A stretch of 38,148 nucleotides of DNA from Companilactobacillus paralimentarius DSM 13238 = JCM 10415 (GCF_001434985.1 NZ_AZES01000078.1:1-38148), one strand, 5' to 3'. Shown: positions 9,580 to 23,655, counted from the first letter of the stretch. Numbers and translations are program-made. The notes: generated from the sequence alone by a model not told the origin.

Positions 9580-9598
9580 AAATTAAGAAGGTGGAATT

Positions 9599-10729
9599 AT
9601 GACTTTTATTGCGCCCGGTAAAACATTAGGAATAATTGGTGGCGGCAGTGAAACGTATCTTTTTGAATTAGAAGCTAAAAGAATGGGCTTTAGGACCATG
9701 CTTTTGACATCCGAAGAAAAGGATATTGCTACACAAGCGGCTGACAGCTATTTAGTCGGTACATTAGAAGACAGTAAGAATCTAAGTGAATTGGGCCATA
9801 GAAGTGACATTCTTTTGTATATGGATGAGAACTTTGATAGTAGTGTCCTAAAGGAACTTTCAAAAAACTTTAATGTTGCACAGGGTTCGGATCTACTAGA
9901 AATTGTTCAAGATCGTTATATCGAAAGAACCTTTTTAAATGATTTAAATATAAACGTTCCACCATTTTTCTCAATTGTGACGGTTGATGATATTAAACAT
10001 GCAATTGATGAGATTGGGTTCCCTTGTATTCTAAAGCCAATTCAAAAGAATCAAAAAGTGTTGAAACGTCATATTATTTATAATTATGAAGATGTTGAAC
10101 GTGTACAAAAATTGTTGAAAGATGGAACTTATATTTTGGAAGCTTGGATTGAAACAAAGACTGAGTATTCCATTATGGTAAGCAAGAGTAAAGATCAAAA
10201 AATCCATACTTTTCCAATGATTCAAGAGATTTATGATGGTGAACATCTGATGAGTTCTTTCATATATAAGAAGAACGATCCGGAAATTGAAGCGGAAATG
10301 CAACGAGTAGCTTTATTGATAGCACAGAATATTAATTATGTCGGAATCTTTGGAATTGGCTTTATCTTGTCTGATTCAGGCGTTTTGTACGTTAAACGAA
10401 TATTTCCTGGCATTAATTATTCTGCAAATGTTTATCAAGAAGCGACAGGCATTTCTCAATTCGAATTACATATCAGAGCTATTTGTGATTGGCCAATTCC
10501 TGAAATCTTTCCAATGGTCAATGCGGCAACCTTGAAGATTATTGAAGGAATCTTGCCGCAGAGTTTGGATTTACTTCAGGAAAAGGCACAATGGAAATTT
10601 AACTATTACACAGGTTTTAAAGCTAAGAATCAAGCTGACAGGGATGTCGGTTATATTTCAATTTTTTCCGATGATATAGAAGAATTAAAAAATGATATCT
10701 TAACAACTAATATTTGGAGAGTAGAATAA
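9599..10729 (+). CDS. purK: PurK-like ATP-grasp protein, probable non-canonical or inactive form
   Basis: This 376-residue protein has PurK family landmarks: N-terminal GIIGGG (11-16), QDR (104-106), the ILKP lysine (Lys146), GTYILEAWI (176-184) and SQFELHIRAI (286-295). PurK makes N5-carboxyaminoimidazole ribonucleotide from AIR, bicarbonate and ATP. Several diagnostic elements are lost. The glycine-rich GGGQLGRM continues as GGGSETYL, the GYDGKGQ loop is replaced by KNQKVLKR (150-157), the metal-binding Glu of VEFF is Gly254, and the NEIAPR motif is VKRIFPG (265-271). Catalysis by the usual mechanism is therefore doubtful. No purE is in the window. The gene lies 3 nt before purB, so translation is probably coupled. 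A regulatory or altered role is inference. Confidence 0.75.
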   Translation: MTFIAPGKTLGIIGGGSETYLFELEAKRMGFRTMLLTSEEKDIATQAADSYLVGTLEDSKNLSELGHRSDILLYMDENFDSSVLKELSKNFNVAQGSDLLEIVQDRYIERTFLNDLNINVPPFFSIVTVDDIKHAIDEIGFPCILKPIQKNQKVLKRHIIYNYEDVERVQKLLKDGTYILEAWIETKTEYSIMVSKSKDQKIHTFPMIQEIYDGEHLMSSFIYKKNDPEIEAEMQRVALLIAQNINYVGIFGIGFILSDSGVLYVKRIFPGINYSANVYQEATGISQFELHIRAICDWPIPEIFPMVNAATLKIIEGILPQSLDLLQEKAQWKFNYYTGFKAKNQADRDVGYISIFSDDIEELKNDILTTNIWRVE

Positions 10730-10732
10730 TTC

Positions 10733-12028
10733 ATGATTGATAGATATGTAACTGAACAAATGAAACCAATTTGGACTGACCAAAACAGATTTCAAGCTTG
10801 GCTTGAAGTAGAACTCGCTGCTGTCGAAGGATGGAGTAAAGAAGGCGAAATTCCTGCTGAAGATGCTAAGTTAATTGCTCAAAATGCTAAGTTTGATGTA
10901 GCTGAAATTGCTGAGATCGAAAAACAAACAAAGCATGACGTAGTTGCTTTTACCAGAGATGTTTCACGTTATTTAGGACCCGAAAGAAAATGGGTTCATT
11001 TCGGACTTACTTCCACAGACGTTGTGGATACAGCTTATGGATATTTGATGAAGCAAGCCAACGATATTATTCGTGAAGATCTAAATGAATTTCTCGAAGT
11101 AGTTAAACAAAAAGCTCTTGAATATAAAGATACAGTTATGATTGGTAGAACTCATGGTGTGCACGCTGAACCAACTACTTTTGGGTTAGTTTTGGCAAAC
11201 TGGTATTCTGAAGTCAAACGTGATATTGAACGTTTCGATCATGCCGCTAAGGGTGTTGAAGCAGGTAAGATCAGTGGCGCTGTCGGTAGCTATGCCAATG
11301 TACCTACTAGTGTTGAAAAATTTGTTTGTGATAAATTGGGAATTCGTGCTCAAGAAATCTCAACACAAGTATTGCCACGTGATCTTCATGCAGAATACAT
11401 TCAGACAATGGCTTTGATTGCTACATCAATTGAAAGATTTGCCCTTGAAGTACGTCATCTTCAAAGAACTGAAGTTAGAGAAGCTGAAGAATACTTTGCT
11501 GCTGGACAGAAGGGTTCTAGTGCTATGCCTCATAAACGTAATCCAATCGGTTCAGAAAATGTAACTGGTTTGGCACGTGTTATCAGAGGTCATGCATTCA
11601 CAGCCTTGGAAGATGTTCCATTGTGGCATGAACGTGATATTTCACATTCTTCTGCTGAACGTGTCATTATTCCTGATACAACTGAATTGTTAGATTACAT
11701 TTTGAGAAGATTTACTAAGATCACTAAGGATCTTACTGTTTTCCCTGACAAGATGTTGGAAGACATGAATATTACTCACGGTTTGATTTATTCACAACGT
11801 GTCTTGCTTAAATTAGTTGAAGCAGGTTATGCCCGTGAGCAAGCTTACGATATTGTTCAACCAATGACGGCTAAGGCGTGGGACGAAAACAAAGACTTCC
11901 GTACTATGCTAGAAGCTGATCCTCGTGTAACTGATAAGTTATCTGAAAAAGATTTGGATGATGCTTTTGATTATCACTGGCACTTACGTAACGTGGATGA
12001 AATATTCAAACGTGTTGGATTAGAATAA
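10733..12028 (+). CDS. purB: Adenylosuccinate lyase
   Basis: This 431-residue enzyme of the fumarase/aspartase superfamily cleaves adenylosuccinate to AMP and fumarate, and SAICAR to AICAR. It is needed for both de novo synthesis and the IMP-to-AMP branch of salvage. Visible motifs are FGLTSTDVVDTA (about 96-107), the TH of GRTHGVHAEPT (about 139-149) and the signature SSAMPHKRNPIGSENVTG (about 262-279), whose flexible loop carries the catalytic Ser. Length is typical. It follows the PurK-like gene by 3 nt. With xpt it makes sense as a salvage unit even if the de novo pathway is absent. Confidence 0.95.
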   Translation: MIDRYVTEQMKPIWTDQNRFQAWLEVELAAVEGWSKEGEIPAEDAKLIAQNAKFDVAEIAEIEKQTKHDVVAFTRDVSRYLGPERKWVHFGLTSTDVVDTAYGYLMKQANDIIREDLNEFLEVVKQKALEYKDTVMIGRTHGVHAEPTTFGLVLANWYSEVKRDIERFDHAAKGVEAGKISGAVGSYANVPTSVEKFVCDKLGIRAQEISTQVLPRDLHAEYIQTMALIATSIERFALEVRHLQRTEVREAEEYFAAGQKGSSAMPHKRNPIGSENVTGLARVIRGHAFTALEDVPLWHERDISHSSAERVIIPDTTELLDYILRRFTKITKDLTVFPDKMLEDMNITHGLIYSQRVLLKLVEAGYAREQAYDIVQPMTAKAWDENKDFRTMLEADPRVTDKLSEKDLDDAFDYHWHLRNVDEIFKRVGLE

Positions 12029-12078
12029 AAAATTAAATTGAAGTTTATTTGGATGAGTGGTTGATTGCCGCTCTCCAT

Positions 12079-12168
12079 AAAAAAGCTGATTTGGCTGGAA
12101 CGTAGTGAAATTATCTTAAGCAGTAAATTGCTAAGGATAATTTCACTACTGAGCCAATCAGCTTTTTT
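12079..12168. repeat. 90-nt long hairpin, bidirectional terminator or hairpin repeat
   Basis: The outer stem is AAAAAAGCTGATTTGGCT (12079..12096) with AGCCAATCAGCTTTTTT (12152..12168). The inner stem is TAGTGAAATTATC plus TTAAGCA (12103..12122) with TGCTAAGG plus ATAATTTCACTA (12130..12149). Only a few positions are unpaired. It would end the xpt-purB transcript in the plus direction and works in reverse too. It is far longer than a normal terminator. The two short open frames crossing it are products of the palindrome, not genes. Confidence 0.75.
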
Positions 12169-12295
12169 ATTCCGGGCTAATATTTCTGTTTTTATGTTTT
12201 GCTTCAAATCAGCAGAGTATGCCAAATGTGGGTATTTTTATGATTGATATCTTAATTTACGATAATAGAATGGTAGGAGTACTATTCAGTCTGGA

Positions 12296-12346
12296 GTAAG
12301 AATTGGAAATGTGCCCATGGCGTTCCGCCACATTTCCAATTCTTGC
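12296..12346. repeat. 18-bp inverted repeat around a GC-rich tip
   Basis: GTAAGAATTGGAAATGTG (12296..12313) and CACATTTCCAATTCTTGC (12329..12346) are complementary with a single T-G pair. The 15-nt loop can itself form GGCG/CGCC pairs on the minus strand. There is no T-run on either side, so it is not a simple terminator. It may be a small structured RNA, a protein-binding site or a dispersed palindrome. The rest of 12169..12511 shows no gene. Confidence 0.6.
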
Positions 12347-12442
12347 GGAAGATGGGAAAGTAAGTATATCCTCGTTCTAATTAATTTTTAAAAACATACG
12401 TTCTAAATTCGACTGTAGTTTTTCGCTCTAACCACAAAAATT

Positions 12443-12451
12443 TGCTACAAT
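12443..12451 (+). promoter_or_regulatory. Extended -10 promoter element upstream of pcrA
   Basis: TGCTACAAT has the TGn extension of an extended -10 box, which can work without a strong -35; none is evident here. It lies 60 nt before the TTG start of pcrA and could drive the helicase-ligase genes. Confidence 0.45.
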
Positions 12452-12511
12452 ATAAACAGCTATTTTAAGTTAAACTAAATTTTTTACACAAAGATTTGAG
12501 GGATTTATAAA

Positions 12512-16776
<4,265 letters not shown>

Positions 16777-16786
16777 GAGAACAGTT

Positions 16787-17920
16787 TTGAAAAAATTCTT
16801 AAAAACTACATCGTTATTGCTGATGTGTGCACTACTTTTATCTGCCTGTGGTAACTTACAAAATTCGAGTTTGTCATCAGGTGGTGGAGATACAGGTAAA
16901 AGTACAGTTCAGACAACATCTTCATCTGACTCAAGTAGTTACGATGTTTTGTTAAGTGGTGGAAAATATAAAACTAGCCCTATTTCAGGACTTACTGCTG
17001 CTGATAATTCTAATCAATTTAATAGTAGAAGTTTCGAAAGTGGCTTGATGAGTTTGTCGAAGAAACAATTTTCAACTAATTCATATGTTTTCCAAGAAGG
17101 TCAAGTATTATCCGCTAGTACAGTAACTAATTGGTTGGCAAGAAAGTCTAAAAAGAATTCATCTGGTTTGAATCCTGCATCAAATGGTTCAACTGATGAG
17201 ACTAAACGTGCACCAATGTATTTCCAACAAATGTTGGAAGAAGATTACCTTACTAAACAGGATGGCAAATATAAACTGGCCGGAATGTCGATCGGTATTG
17301 CAATGAACAAAGTTGATTATTATCAAAAGAAGCAATACGGTGCTACTTACAAGACAACTATTAGTACTGAACAACAAAAGGAACAAGGCCAACGTATTGC
17401 TCAAGAGGTTGTTAAACGTCTAAGAGCAAATAAACAAGTTGGTAATATTCCGATCGTTGTTGGTTTGTATTCCGTTGCTCCAGAGGATACATTAGTAGGT
17501 GGAACATATTTCCAATATGCTGTAAGCAAGAGTAGTTCTTTAGGTAATTGGTCTACGTTAGGTTATAAGAATCAAATGTTACCAACTGTTAATGGTGAGA
17601 ATGCTATTAATAGTAGTGATTCAGATGCCTTTACCAATTTTAAAGACAACATTCAAGATTATTTCCCTAACTTATCAGGTGTAACAGCTCAAGCACATTA
17701 TGATGGTACTAATTTGAAGTCGATGGATGTAACTATCAATACTCAATTTGATGGTTTAGCTCAAATTACTAGTTTTACACAATTTGTGCAACAAAGTGCT
17801 TCGAAGTACTTACCATCTGGAGCTGATTTAGATATTAATATTCAAACAGTTGATGCACAACAAGCTGTTGTTACTCGTACTAATGGTAAGTTCAATTCAC
17901 ACGTTTATAATGCAGATTAA
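16787..17920 (+). CDS. camS: CamS-family lipoprotein
   Basis: This protein of about 377 residues is exported and lipid-anchored. The TTG at 16787 is chosen because AGGAGA lies 6 nt upstream and the product then begins MKKFLKTTSLLLMC with a lipobox LSAC (Cys21). An in-frame ATG at 16730 lies inside ligA and would spoil the signal. A Ser-rich spacer (about 22-55) leads to the globular CamS domain. In enterococci and staphylococci the signal peptide of CamS-type lipoproteins is processed to a sex-pheromone peptide; whether that happens here is unknown. The position between ligA and gatC is conserved in related bacteria. Confidence 0.88.
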   Translation: MKKFLKTTSLLLMCALLLSACGNLQNSSLSSGGGDTGKSTVQTTSSSDSSSYDVLLSGGKYKTSPISGLTAADNSNQFNSRSFESGLMSLSKKQFSTNSYVFQEGQVLSASTVTNWLARKSKKNSSGLNPASNGSTDETKRAPMYFQQMLEEDYLTKQDGKYKLAGMSIGIAMNKVDYYQKKQYGATYKTTISTEQQKEQGQRIAQEVVKRLRANKQVGNIPIVVGLYSVAPEDTLVGGTYFQYAVSKSSSLGNWSTLGYKNQMLPTVNGENAINSSDSDAFTNFKDNIQDYFPNLSGVTAQAHYDGTNLKSMDVTINTQFDGLAQITSFTQFVQQSASKYLPSGADLDINIQTVDAQQAVVTRTNGKFNSHVYNAD

Positions 17921-17933
17921 AAAGGAGAAACTT

Positions 17934-18233
17934 ATGATTTCAAAAGATGAAATTTTGCACGTTGCCGCATTGGCTAACTTGAAATTTGAAGATAGTGAAG
18001 TTGATAGTTTTGTTAGTCAATTGGACAAAATTGTTAACATGGAAAGTAAGCTATCTAGTGTTGATACAACTGGTGTTGAACCAACATATAATATGGGTGA
18101 CACTAATACTGTCTTCCGTGAAGATAAGGGTATTCGTACTCAAACTAGAGAACAAATGCTTGAAAATGTTCCGGAAACTGATAACAACCTTATCAAAGTT
18201 CCAACAATTGTTGACAAGGAGGATGATGAATAG
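17934..18233 (+). CDS. gatC: Asp-tRNA(Asn)/Glu-tRNA(Gln) amidotransferase subunit C
   Basis: This 99-residue small subunit wraps around and stabilises GatA in the amidotransferase that makes Gln-tRNA(Gln). The ATG at 17934 has AAAAGGAG at proper distance; a longer in-frame start at 17850 lies within camS and is rejected. The family pattern [10 protein letters not shown] near the N-terminus and the C-terminal LIKVPTIV are present. Its TAG stop shares one base with the GTG start of gatA, so translation is coupled and subunit ratios are likely matched. Confidence 0.95.
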   Translation: MISKDEILHVAALANLKFEDSEVDSFVSQLDKIVNMESKLSSVDTTGVEPTYNMGDTNTVFREDKGIRTQTREQMLENVPETDNNLIKVPTIVDKEDDE

Positions 18234-19690
18234 TGGACATCAAAAAAGAAACAATTGCTTCTTTACATGACAAATTGGTCAATAAAGATGTAACTGCTGA
18301 AGAATTAGCTAATGATGCAATTAACAAAATTAATGCTAATGAAAAGAAACTTAATACATTTATTACGGTAAATGATAAAGCTCCTGAAGCTGCTAAAAAA
18401 ATTGACGAAGATGGTATTAAAGGACCTTTGTCAGGTATTCCAATTGCATTTAAGGATAATATCGTAACTAATGGTATCAAGACTACTGCTGCAAGTAAGA
18501 TCTTATACAACTTTATGCCTGTTTACAGTGCCACAGTCTTAGAAAGACTAGAAGCTGCCGGCGCAGTTGATATTGGTAAGACTAACTTGGATGAGTTTGC
18601 TATGGGTTCATCTACTGAAACATCATATTTTGATACTACTGTTAATCCTTGGGATCTAAGTCGTGTTCCTGGTGGTTCTTCAGGTGGTTCTGCTGCTGCT
18701 GTTGCTGCTGGCGAAGTTGTAGCTGCTTTAGGTACAGATACTGGTGGTTCAATCAGACAACCTGCTGCCTTTAACGGTATCTTTGGTATCAAACCAACTT
18801 ATGGTCGTGTATCACGTTGGGGTGTTATTGCCTTTGCTTCAAGTTTGGATCAAGTCGGTGTACTTTCAAAACGTGTTGAAGATTCAGCTACTGTTCTTTC
18901 AGCAATGGCTGGTCATGACGAACATGATTCAACAAGTTCTGAAAAGCCAGTTCCTGATTATCGTGCAAACTTAAGTAAAGATATGAGCGGCGTTAGAATT
19001 GCTGTTCCTAAGGAATTTTGGCATGAAGGTACTCATCCAGAAGTTCTAGAAAATGTTAATAAGGCATTAGATGCATATAAGAAGATGGGTGCTACTGTGG
19101 ACGAAGTTAGTCTACCTTCATTGAAGCATGCTGTTGAGGTTTACTATGTTCTAGCTTCTAGTGAAGCTTCATCTAATCTTCAAAGATATGATGGTGTCAG
19201 ATATGGTTTCCGTGCTAAAGATGTTAAAAATATCAAAGACTTATTTGTTAAATCAAGATCAGAAGGATTTGGCGATGAAGTAAAACGTCGTATCATGCTT
19301 GGTACTTTTGCTCTATCAGCTGGTGCATATGATGCTTACTTCAAAAAGGCTGCGGAAGTTAGAACACTCTTCATTAATGAAATGAATGATGTTCTTAAAG
19401 ACCATGATTTGATTATGGGACCTTCAACAACGACACCTGCTTTCAAGATTGGTGAAAAAGTTGATGACCCATTGGCAATGTACATGAACGATATCTTAAC
19501 AATTCCTGCTAACTTGGCTGGACTTCCAGCTGCTTCTGTTCCGGCAGGACTTGCTGACGGATTACCTGTTGGTCTACAAATTATTGGTCGTCCATTTGAT
19601 GAACAATCTGTTTTCAATGCTGCTTACGCATTGCAAGAAGAAAATAAATTCTATGAAAAAATACCAACTGCACTCAAGGGGGAAGACTAA
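18233..19690 (+). CDS. gatA: Asp-tRNA(Asn)/Glu-tRNA(Gln) amidotransferase subunit A
   Basis: This 485-residue amidase subunit releases ammonia from glutamine for GatB. Start is GTG with AAGGAGGATG upstream. The amidase signature [16 protein letters not shown] (145-160) is intact, and the catalytic triad can be read as Lys74 (IAFKDNI), cis-Ser149 and nucleophile Ser173 ([10 protein letters not shown]). Its stop overlaps the ATG of gatB by one base (TAATG). It is the middle gene of the gatCAB operon, whose presence implies the indirect route to Gln-tRNA. Confidence 0.97.
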   Translation: MDIKKETIASLHDKLVNKDVTAEELANDAINKINANEKKLNTFITVNDKAPEAAKKIDEDGIKGPLSGIPIAFKDNIVTNGIKTTAASKILYNFMPVYSATVLERLEAAGAVDIGKTNLDEFAMGSSTETSYFDTTVNPWDLSRVPGGSSGGSAAAVAAGEVVAALGTDTGGSIRQPAAFNGIFGIKPTYGRVSRWGVIAFASSLDQVGVLSKRVEDSATVLSAMAGHDEHDSTSSEKPVPDYRANLSKDMSGVRIAVPKEFWHEGTHPEVLENVNKALDAYKKMGATVDEVSLPSLKHAVEVYYVLASSEASSNLQRYDGVRYGFRAKDVKNIKDLFVKSRSEGFGDEVKRRIMLGTFALSAGAYDAYFKKAAEVRTLFINEMNDVLKDHDLIMGPSTTTPAFKIGEKVDDPLAMYMNDILTIPANLAGLPAASVPAGLADGLPVGLQIIGRPFDEQSVFNAAYALQEENKFYEKIPTALKGED

Positions 19691-21120
19691 TGAATTTTGA
19701 AACAACTATCGGACTAGAAGTCCACGTTGAGTTAAAGACAAAGTCCAAGATGTACAGTCCTTCACCAGTTGCTTATGGTGCTGAATCTAATATCAATACC
19801 AACGTTATTGACTTTGGTTTTCCAGGAACATTACCAACTGTAAATAAAAATGGTTACCGTTTAGGTGTCATGGTAGCTTTAGCTCTAAATGCTGAAATTG
19901 AACATCATACTCACTTTGATCGTAAGAACTATTTCTATCCAGATAATCCCAAAGCTTACCAAATTACACAACAAGATAAGCCATTAGGACATGATGGTTA
20001 CATTGAGATCGAAGTTGATGGTAAAAAGAAGAAGATCGGTGTTGAAGAACTTCACGTTGAAGAAGATGCTGGTAAGAATACCCACGGTAACAACGGTTAT
20101 TCATATGTTGATTTGAACCGTCAGGGTACACCTTTGATTGAAATTGTTTCAAAGCCTGATATGCATTCACCAGAAGAAGCTTATCAATATCTTGAAAATC
20201 TACGTAAGATTGTTCAATTTACTGGTGCTTCCGATGTTAAGATGGAAGAAGGTTCAATGCGTGTCGATACTAATATCTCTATTCGTCCTGTAGGATCAAA
20301 GGATTATGGTACTAAGGTTGAGTTGAAAAACTTGAACTCATTTAACCATGTTAAGTTAGGTCTTGCCTATGAAGAGCAACGTCAAGCTGCTATTTTGAAG
20401 CAAGGTGGACATATTGATCAAGAAACAAGACGTTTTGATGAAAAGACTGGCGAAACATTCTTAATGCGTGTTAAGTCTGGTGCTGATGATTATCGTTACT
20501 TCCCAGAACCAGATCTACCAGATTTTGAAATTTCACCAGAGTGGATTTCAGAGATCAAAGCTAACTTACCTGAAACAGCTGCTAAGAGACGTGAGCGTTA
20601 TATCAACGAATTAGGTATTCCTGAATATGATGCAGGCGTTCTTACAGATACTAAGGAAATGTCAGATTTCTTTGATGAAGCTGTTTCATATAAAGCTAAT
20701 CCAAAACTAGTTTCTAACTGGTTAATGGGTGAAGTTAATGGATATTTGAATGATAAGAAAATCGGCTTGCTCGATACTAAGTTGACACCAGAACACTTGG
20801 CTAAGATGATTAATTTGATTTCAAATGGTACAATTTCTTCTAAGATTGCCAAGAAAGTCTTCCAAGAAACAATTAGTAATGGTACTGAACCTGAGGAATG
20901 GGTTAAGTCTAAGGGACTTGTCCAAGAATCTGATCCAGCCGTATTGAAGCCAATGATTTTGGAAATTCTTGATAATAACCAACAATCAATCGATGACTTT
21001 AAGAATGGTAAAGATCGTGCCGTTGGTTTCTTGATTGGACAAATCATGAAACAAACACATGGACAAGCTAATCCAAAGGTTGCTAATAAGCTATTGATGG
21101 AAGAGTTAAAGAGTCGTTAG
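19690..21120 (+). CDS. gatB: Asp-tRNA(Asn)/Glu-tRNA(Gln) amidotransferase subunit B
   Basis: This 476-residue subunit phosphorylates the glutamyl group on misacylated tRNA and transfers ammonia to it. Visible family features are [10 protein letters not shown] near the N-terminus, the [17 protein letters not shown] block (about 76-92), [13 protein letters not shown] and [11 protein letters not shown] (about 257-267), and a C-terminal YqeY-like tRNA-binding tail. Full length. Overlaps gatA by one base; 12 nt before dagK. Confidence 0.97.
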   Translation: MNFETTIGLEVHVELKTKSKMYSPSPVAYGAESNINTNVIDFGFPGTLPTVNKNGYRLGVMVALALNAEIEHHTHFDRKNYFYPDNPKAYQITQQDKPLGHDGYIEIEVDGKKKKIGVEELHVEEDAGKNTHGNNGYSYVDLNRQGTPLIEIVSKPDMHSPEEAYQYLENLRKIVQFTGASDVKMEEGSMRVDTNISIRPVGSKDYGTKVELKNLNSFNHVKLGLAYEEQRQAAILKQGGHIDQETRRFDEKTGETFLMRVKSGADDYRYFPEPDLPDFEISPEWISEIKANLPETAAKRRERYINELGIPEYDAGVLTDTKEMSDFFDEAVSYKANPKLVSNWLMGEVNGYLNDKKIGLLDTKLTPEHLAKMINLISNGTISSKIAKKVFQETISNGTEPEEWVKSKGLVQESDPAVLKPMILEILDNNQQSIDDFKNGKDRAVGFLIGQIMKQTHGQANPKVANKLLMEELKSR

Positions 21121-21132
21121 TGAGGGAAAGAT

Positions 21133-22143
21133 ATGCGTCGTGCTAGACTTATTTATAATCCAACTTCAGGTCATGAGACCATGAACAGTAATGTTGGGGA
21201 CATTTTGAATATTATTGAAAAAGCTGGTTATGAGGCTAGTGCTTACCGAACTACACCAAAAAAGAACTCAGCCAAAAATGAGGCCAGAAGAGTAGCAAAA
21301 GAAGGTTTCGATTTAGTCGTTGCTGCCGGTGGTGATGGAACTATTAACGAAGTTGTTAATGGTATTGCTGATTTAGAGCAACGTCCAGAATTGGCAATTA
21401 TTCCTGCCGGAACAACTAATGATTATGCTCGTGCCTTAAAGATTCCACGAGATGATGTTGTCGAAGCTGCCAAGGTTATTTTAAAGGGTCAAAAATTACC
21501 AGTTGATATTGGTCAAGCAGGTAAGAAGTACTTTATTAATATTGCCGGTGGTGGCTCAATGACTGAGTTAACCTATGAAGTACCATCAGCTTATAAATCT
21601 ATTTTGGGTTATTTGGCTTACTTGGTTAAGGGTGCGGAAATGTTACCTCGAGTTAGTCCAGTTGACATGCACATTGAATATGACGATGGTGTTTTTGATG
21701 GCAAAGCCACAATGTTTCTAATTGGTTTAACTAATTCAATTGGTGGTATGGAACAAATTGCCCCTAATTCAGTTATTGGTGATGGAACTTTCTCTTTGAT
21801 TATTGTTAAAGAAACTAATTTAAGAGATTTAGTTCATTTAATTGCTTTAGTCCTAAATGGTGGTCGTCACGTTTACAATCCTAAGGTTATTTATACTAAA
21901 ACTAAACGAATTTCTGTTCATGCAAATGATGAAAGTCGCTTGATGGTTAACCTTGATGGTGAGTACGGTGGGGATGCACCAATGGAATTTATCAATTTGC
22001 ATAATCATTTGAACATTTATGCTAATGTTGACTCAATTCCGCTTAAAGCACGTGATACTCCAACGCTTAGTGAAAAAGATGCTGGCGAGAAGATTATCGA
22101 AGAAGAACGAAATCTTGACAATAAGAATAAAAATAAGAAATAA
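21133..22143 (+). CDS. dagK: Diacylglycerol kinase, DagK family lipid kinase
   Basis: This 336-residue soluble lipid kinase phosphorylates diacylglycerol to phosphatidic acid. In lactobacilli and bacilli that recycles the diacylglycerol left over from lipoteichoic acid synthesis. The catalytic-domain motif is AAGGDGTINEVVNG (about 65-78), followed by PAGTTNDYARAL (about 96-107). The C-terminal 30 residues are charged and low in complexity. The ATG follows TGAGGGAAAG. It is the last gene of the gat transcript, with a hairpin right after. Confidence 0.93.
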   Translation: MRRARLIYNPTSGHETMNSNVGDILNIIEKAGYEASAYRTTPKKNSAKNEARRVAKEGFDLVVAAGGDGTINEVVNGIADLEQRPELAIIPAGTTNDYARALKIPRDDVVEAAKVILKGQKLPVDIGQAGKKYFINIAGGGSMTELTYEVPSAYKSILGYLAYLVKGAEMLPRVSPVDMHIEYDDGVFDGKATMFLIGLTNSIGGMEQIAPNSVIGDGTFSLIIVKETNLRDLVHLIALVLNGGRHVYNPKVIYTKTKRISVHANDESRLMVNLDGEYGGDAPMEFINLHNHLNIYANVDSIPLKARDTPTLSEKDAGEKIIEEERNLDNKNKNKK

Positions 22144-22152
22144 AAAAGAAAT

Positions 22153-22187
22153 TGGGAGTGTATCAGTTTTGAACACTTCTTTTTTCT
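22153..22187 (+). terminator. Short terminator after dagK
   Basis: GGAGTGT (22155..22161) pairs with ACACTTC (22173..22179) and seven Ts follow. The stem is short, so some read-through into the next gene, which starts 59 nt after dagK, is likely. Confidence 0.6.
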
Positions 22188-22202
22188 ATGTATAGGTGAA
22201 AA

Positions 22203-23561
22203 ATGGAAAAACCAAACTTAAAAAAGAATCAAAAATTAGATTTAGATATTCAAGACTTATCATATGAGGGTAAGGGTGTTGCTAAGGTTGATGACTTTAC
22301 ACTTTTTGTTGATAATGCTTTGCCTGGTGAAACAGTTAATGCTGTGATAACTAGAATCAATAAGAATTTCGGCTTTGCGAGAACTTTGAATGTTGTGAAG
22401 GAATCTCCTGATCGTGTTCATGATATTGATGCTGTTTATGCACAAACAGGAATTGCTCCATTGAGCCATTTGAAGTACGACAAGCAACTTGAATTCAAAC
22501 GTAATCAAGTTGTAACTGACTTCAGTAAAATGGGCTTAAAAGACATTACAGTTAATCCAACTTTAGGTATGGAATCACCATTTAATTATCGTAACAAGGC
22601 TCAAGTACCTGTTCGTCAAGTTAATGGTAAGTTGACTACTGGATTCTATCGTCGTCGTTCACATGACCTAGTACCAATGGAAAACTTCTTGATTCAAGAT
22701 ACTAAGATTGATGAAGAAATCATCAAGGTACGTGATATTCTTCGTAAATACAAGGTTCGTGGCTATGATGAACAAAATCAAAAAGGTCAAATTAGAACAA
22801 TCATGGTTCGCCGTGCTTACTTTACTAATGAAATGATGGTAGTTCTAGTTTCAAGAACTCGTGATATTTCACATTACAAAGATATTGCTAAAGAAATCAT
22901 GGATAATCCAGAAGTTAAGTCATTGTACTTGAATGTTAATTCAAAAAATACCAACGTTATTTTCGGTCAAGAAATGACCTTATTAGCTGGTAAGAAATAT
23001 ATTGATGATAAGATCTTAGGACACAAATATCGTATTTCGCCAAGATCTTTTTACCAAGTAAATCCAGTTCAAACACAAAACCTTTATCAATTAGCTATTG
23101 ATAAAGCTGAATTGACTGGTAAAGAAGAAGTAGTTGATGCCTATTCAGGTATTGGTACAATCGGTCTTTCATTGGCTAACAAAGCTAAACACGTTACTGG
23201 TATTGAAGTAATTGAGGACGCCGTTAAAGATGCCGATCAAAATGCTAAATTGAATGGTATTGAAAATGCTGACTTCGTTGTTGGTAAGACAGAGGATGTT
23301 TTGGATGAGTGGGCTAAAAACAAGATGTCAGTTGATGTCTTGATGGTTGATCCTCCACGTAAAGGTTTGGCAAATTCATTGATGGACTCATTAAAGAATA
23401 TCAAACCAAAGAAGATCGTTTATATCAGTTGTAATCCAGCAACTCTAGCACGTGATCTATCATTGTTAAGTGATACATATAACATTGGTGATGTAACACC
23501 AGTTGATATGTTCCCAATGACAAATCACATTGAAAGTGTTGTTGCTTTGACAAAGAAGTAG
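22203..23561 (+). CDS. rlmCD: 23S rRNA (uracil-C5)-methyltransferase, RlmCD/RumA type
   Basis: This 452-residue SAM-dependent enzyme makes m5U in 23S rRNA. Gram-positive bacteria often use a single RlmCD for positions 747 and 1939. An N-terminal TRAM RNA-binding domain (about 10-65) leads to the Rossmann domain with DAYSGIGTIGLSLA (about 311-324), DPPRKGL (about 383-389) and the catalytic cysteine in YISCNPATLARDL (Cys410). The N-terminal four-cysteine iron-sulfur motif of enterobacterial RumA is not present. Two-site specificity is inferred from the lineage, not visible. Confidence 0.9.
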   Translation: MEKPNLKKNQKLDLDIQDLSYEGKGVAKVDDFTLFVDNALPGETVNAVITRINKNFGFARTLNVVKESPDRVHDIDAVYAQTGIAPLSHLKYDKQLEFKRNQVVTDFSKMGLKDITVNPTLGMESPFNYRNKAQVPVRQVNGKLTTGFYRRRSHDLVPMENFLIQDTKIDEEIIKVRDILRKYKVRGYDEQNQKGQIRTIMVRRAYFTNEMMVVLVSRTRDISHYKDIAKEIMDNPEVKSLYLNVNSKNTNVIFGQEMTLLAGKKYIDDKILGHKYRISPRSFYQVNPVQTQNLYQLAIDKAELTGKEEVVDAYSGIGTIGLSLANKAKHVTGIEVIEDAVKDADQNAKLNGIENADFVVGKTEDVLDEWAKNKMSVDVLMVDPPRKGLANSLMDSLKNIKPKKIVYISCNPATLARDLSLLSDTYNIGDVTPVDMFPMTNHIESVVALTKK

Positions 23562-23602
23562 AATGTTCCATATTCTCAATTCTTGTTTGAGATAATTTTT
23601 TT

Positions 23603-23655
23603 AAAAGGTGTCCATATCAATCGAACTTAAACGGTTAATATGAACACCTTTTTTG
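23603..23655 (+). terminator. Terminator after the rRNA methyltransferase
   Basis: AAAAGGTGTCCATAT (23603..23616 region) pairs with ATATGAACACCTTTT (23638..23652) with one mismatch, followed by more T. Confidence 0.85.

Noticed and set aside
12065-12247. Short open frames on both strands between purB and pcrA
   Set aside because: They are produced by the 90-nt palindrome; the translations mirror each other and there is no ribosome site.
18523-18792. Antisense open frame inside gatA
   Set aside because: It is a shadow of the Gly/Ala-rich amidase signature.
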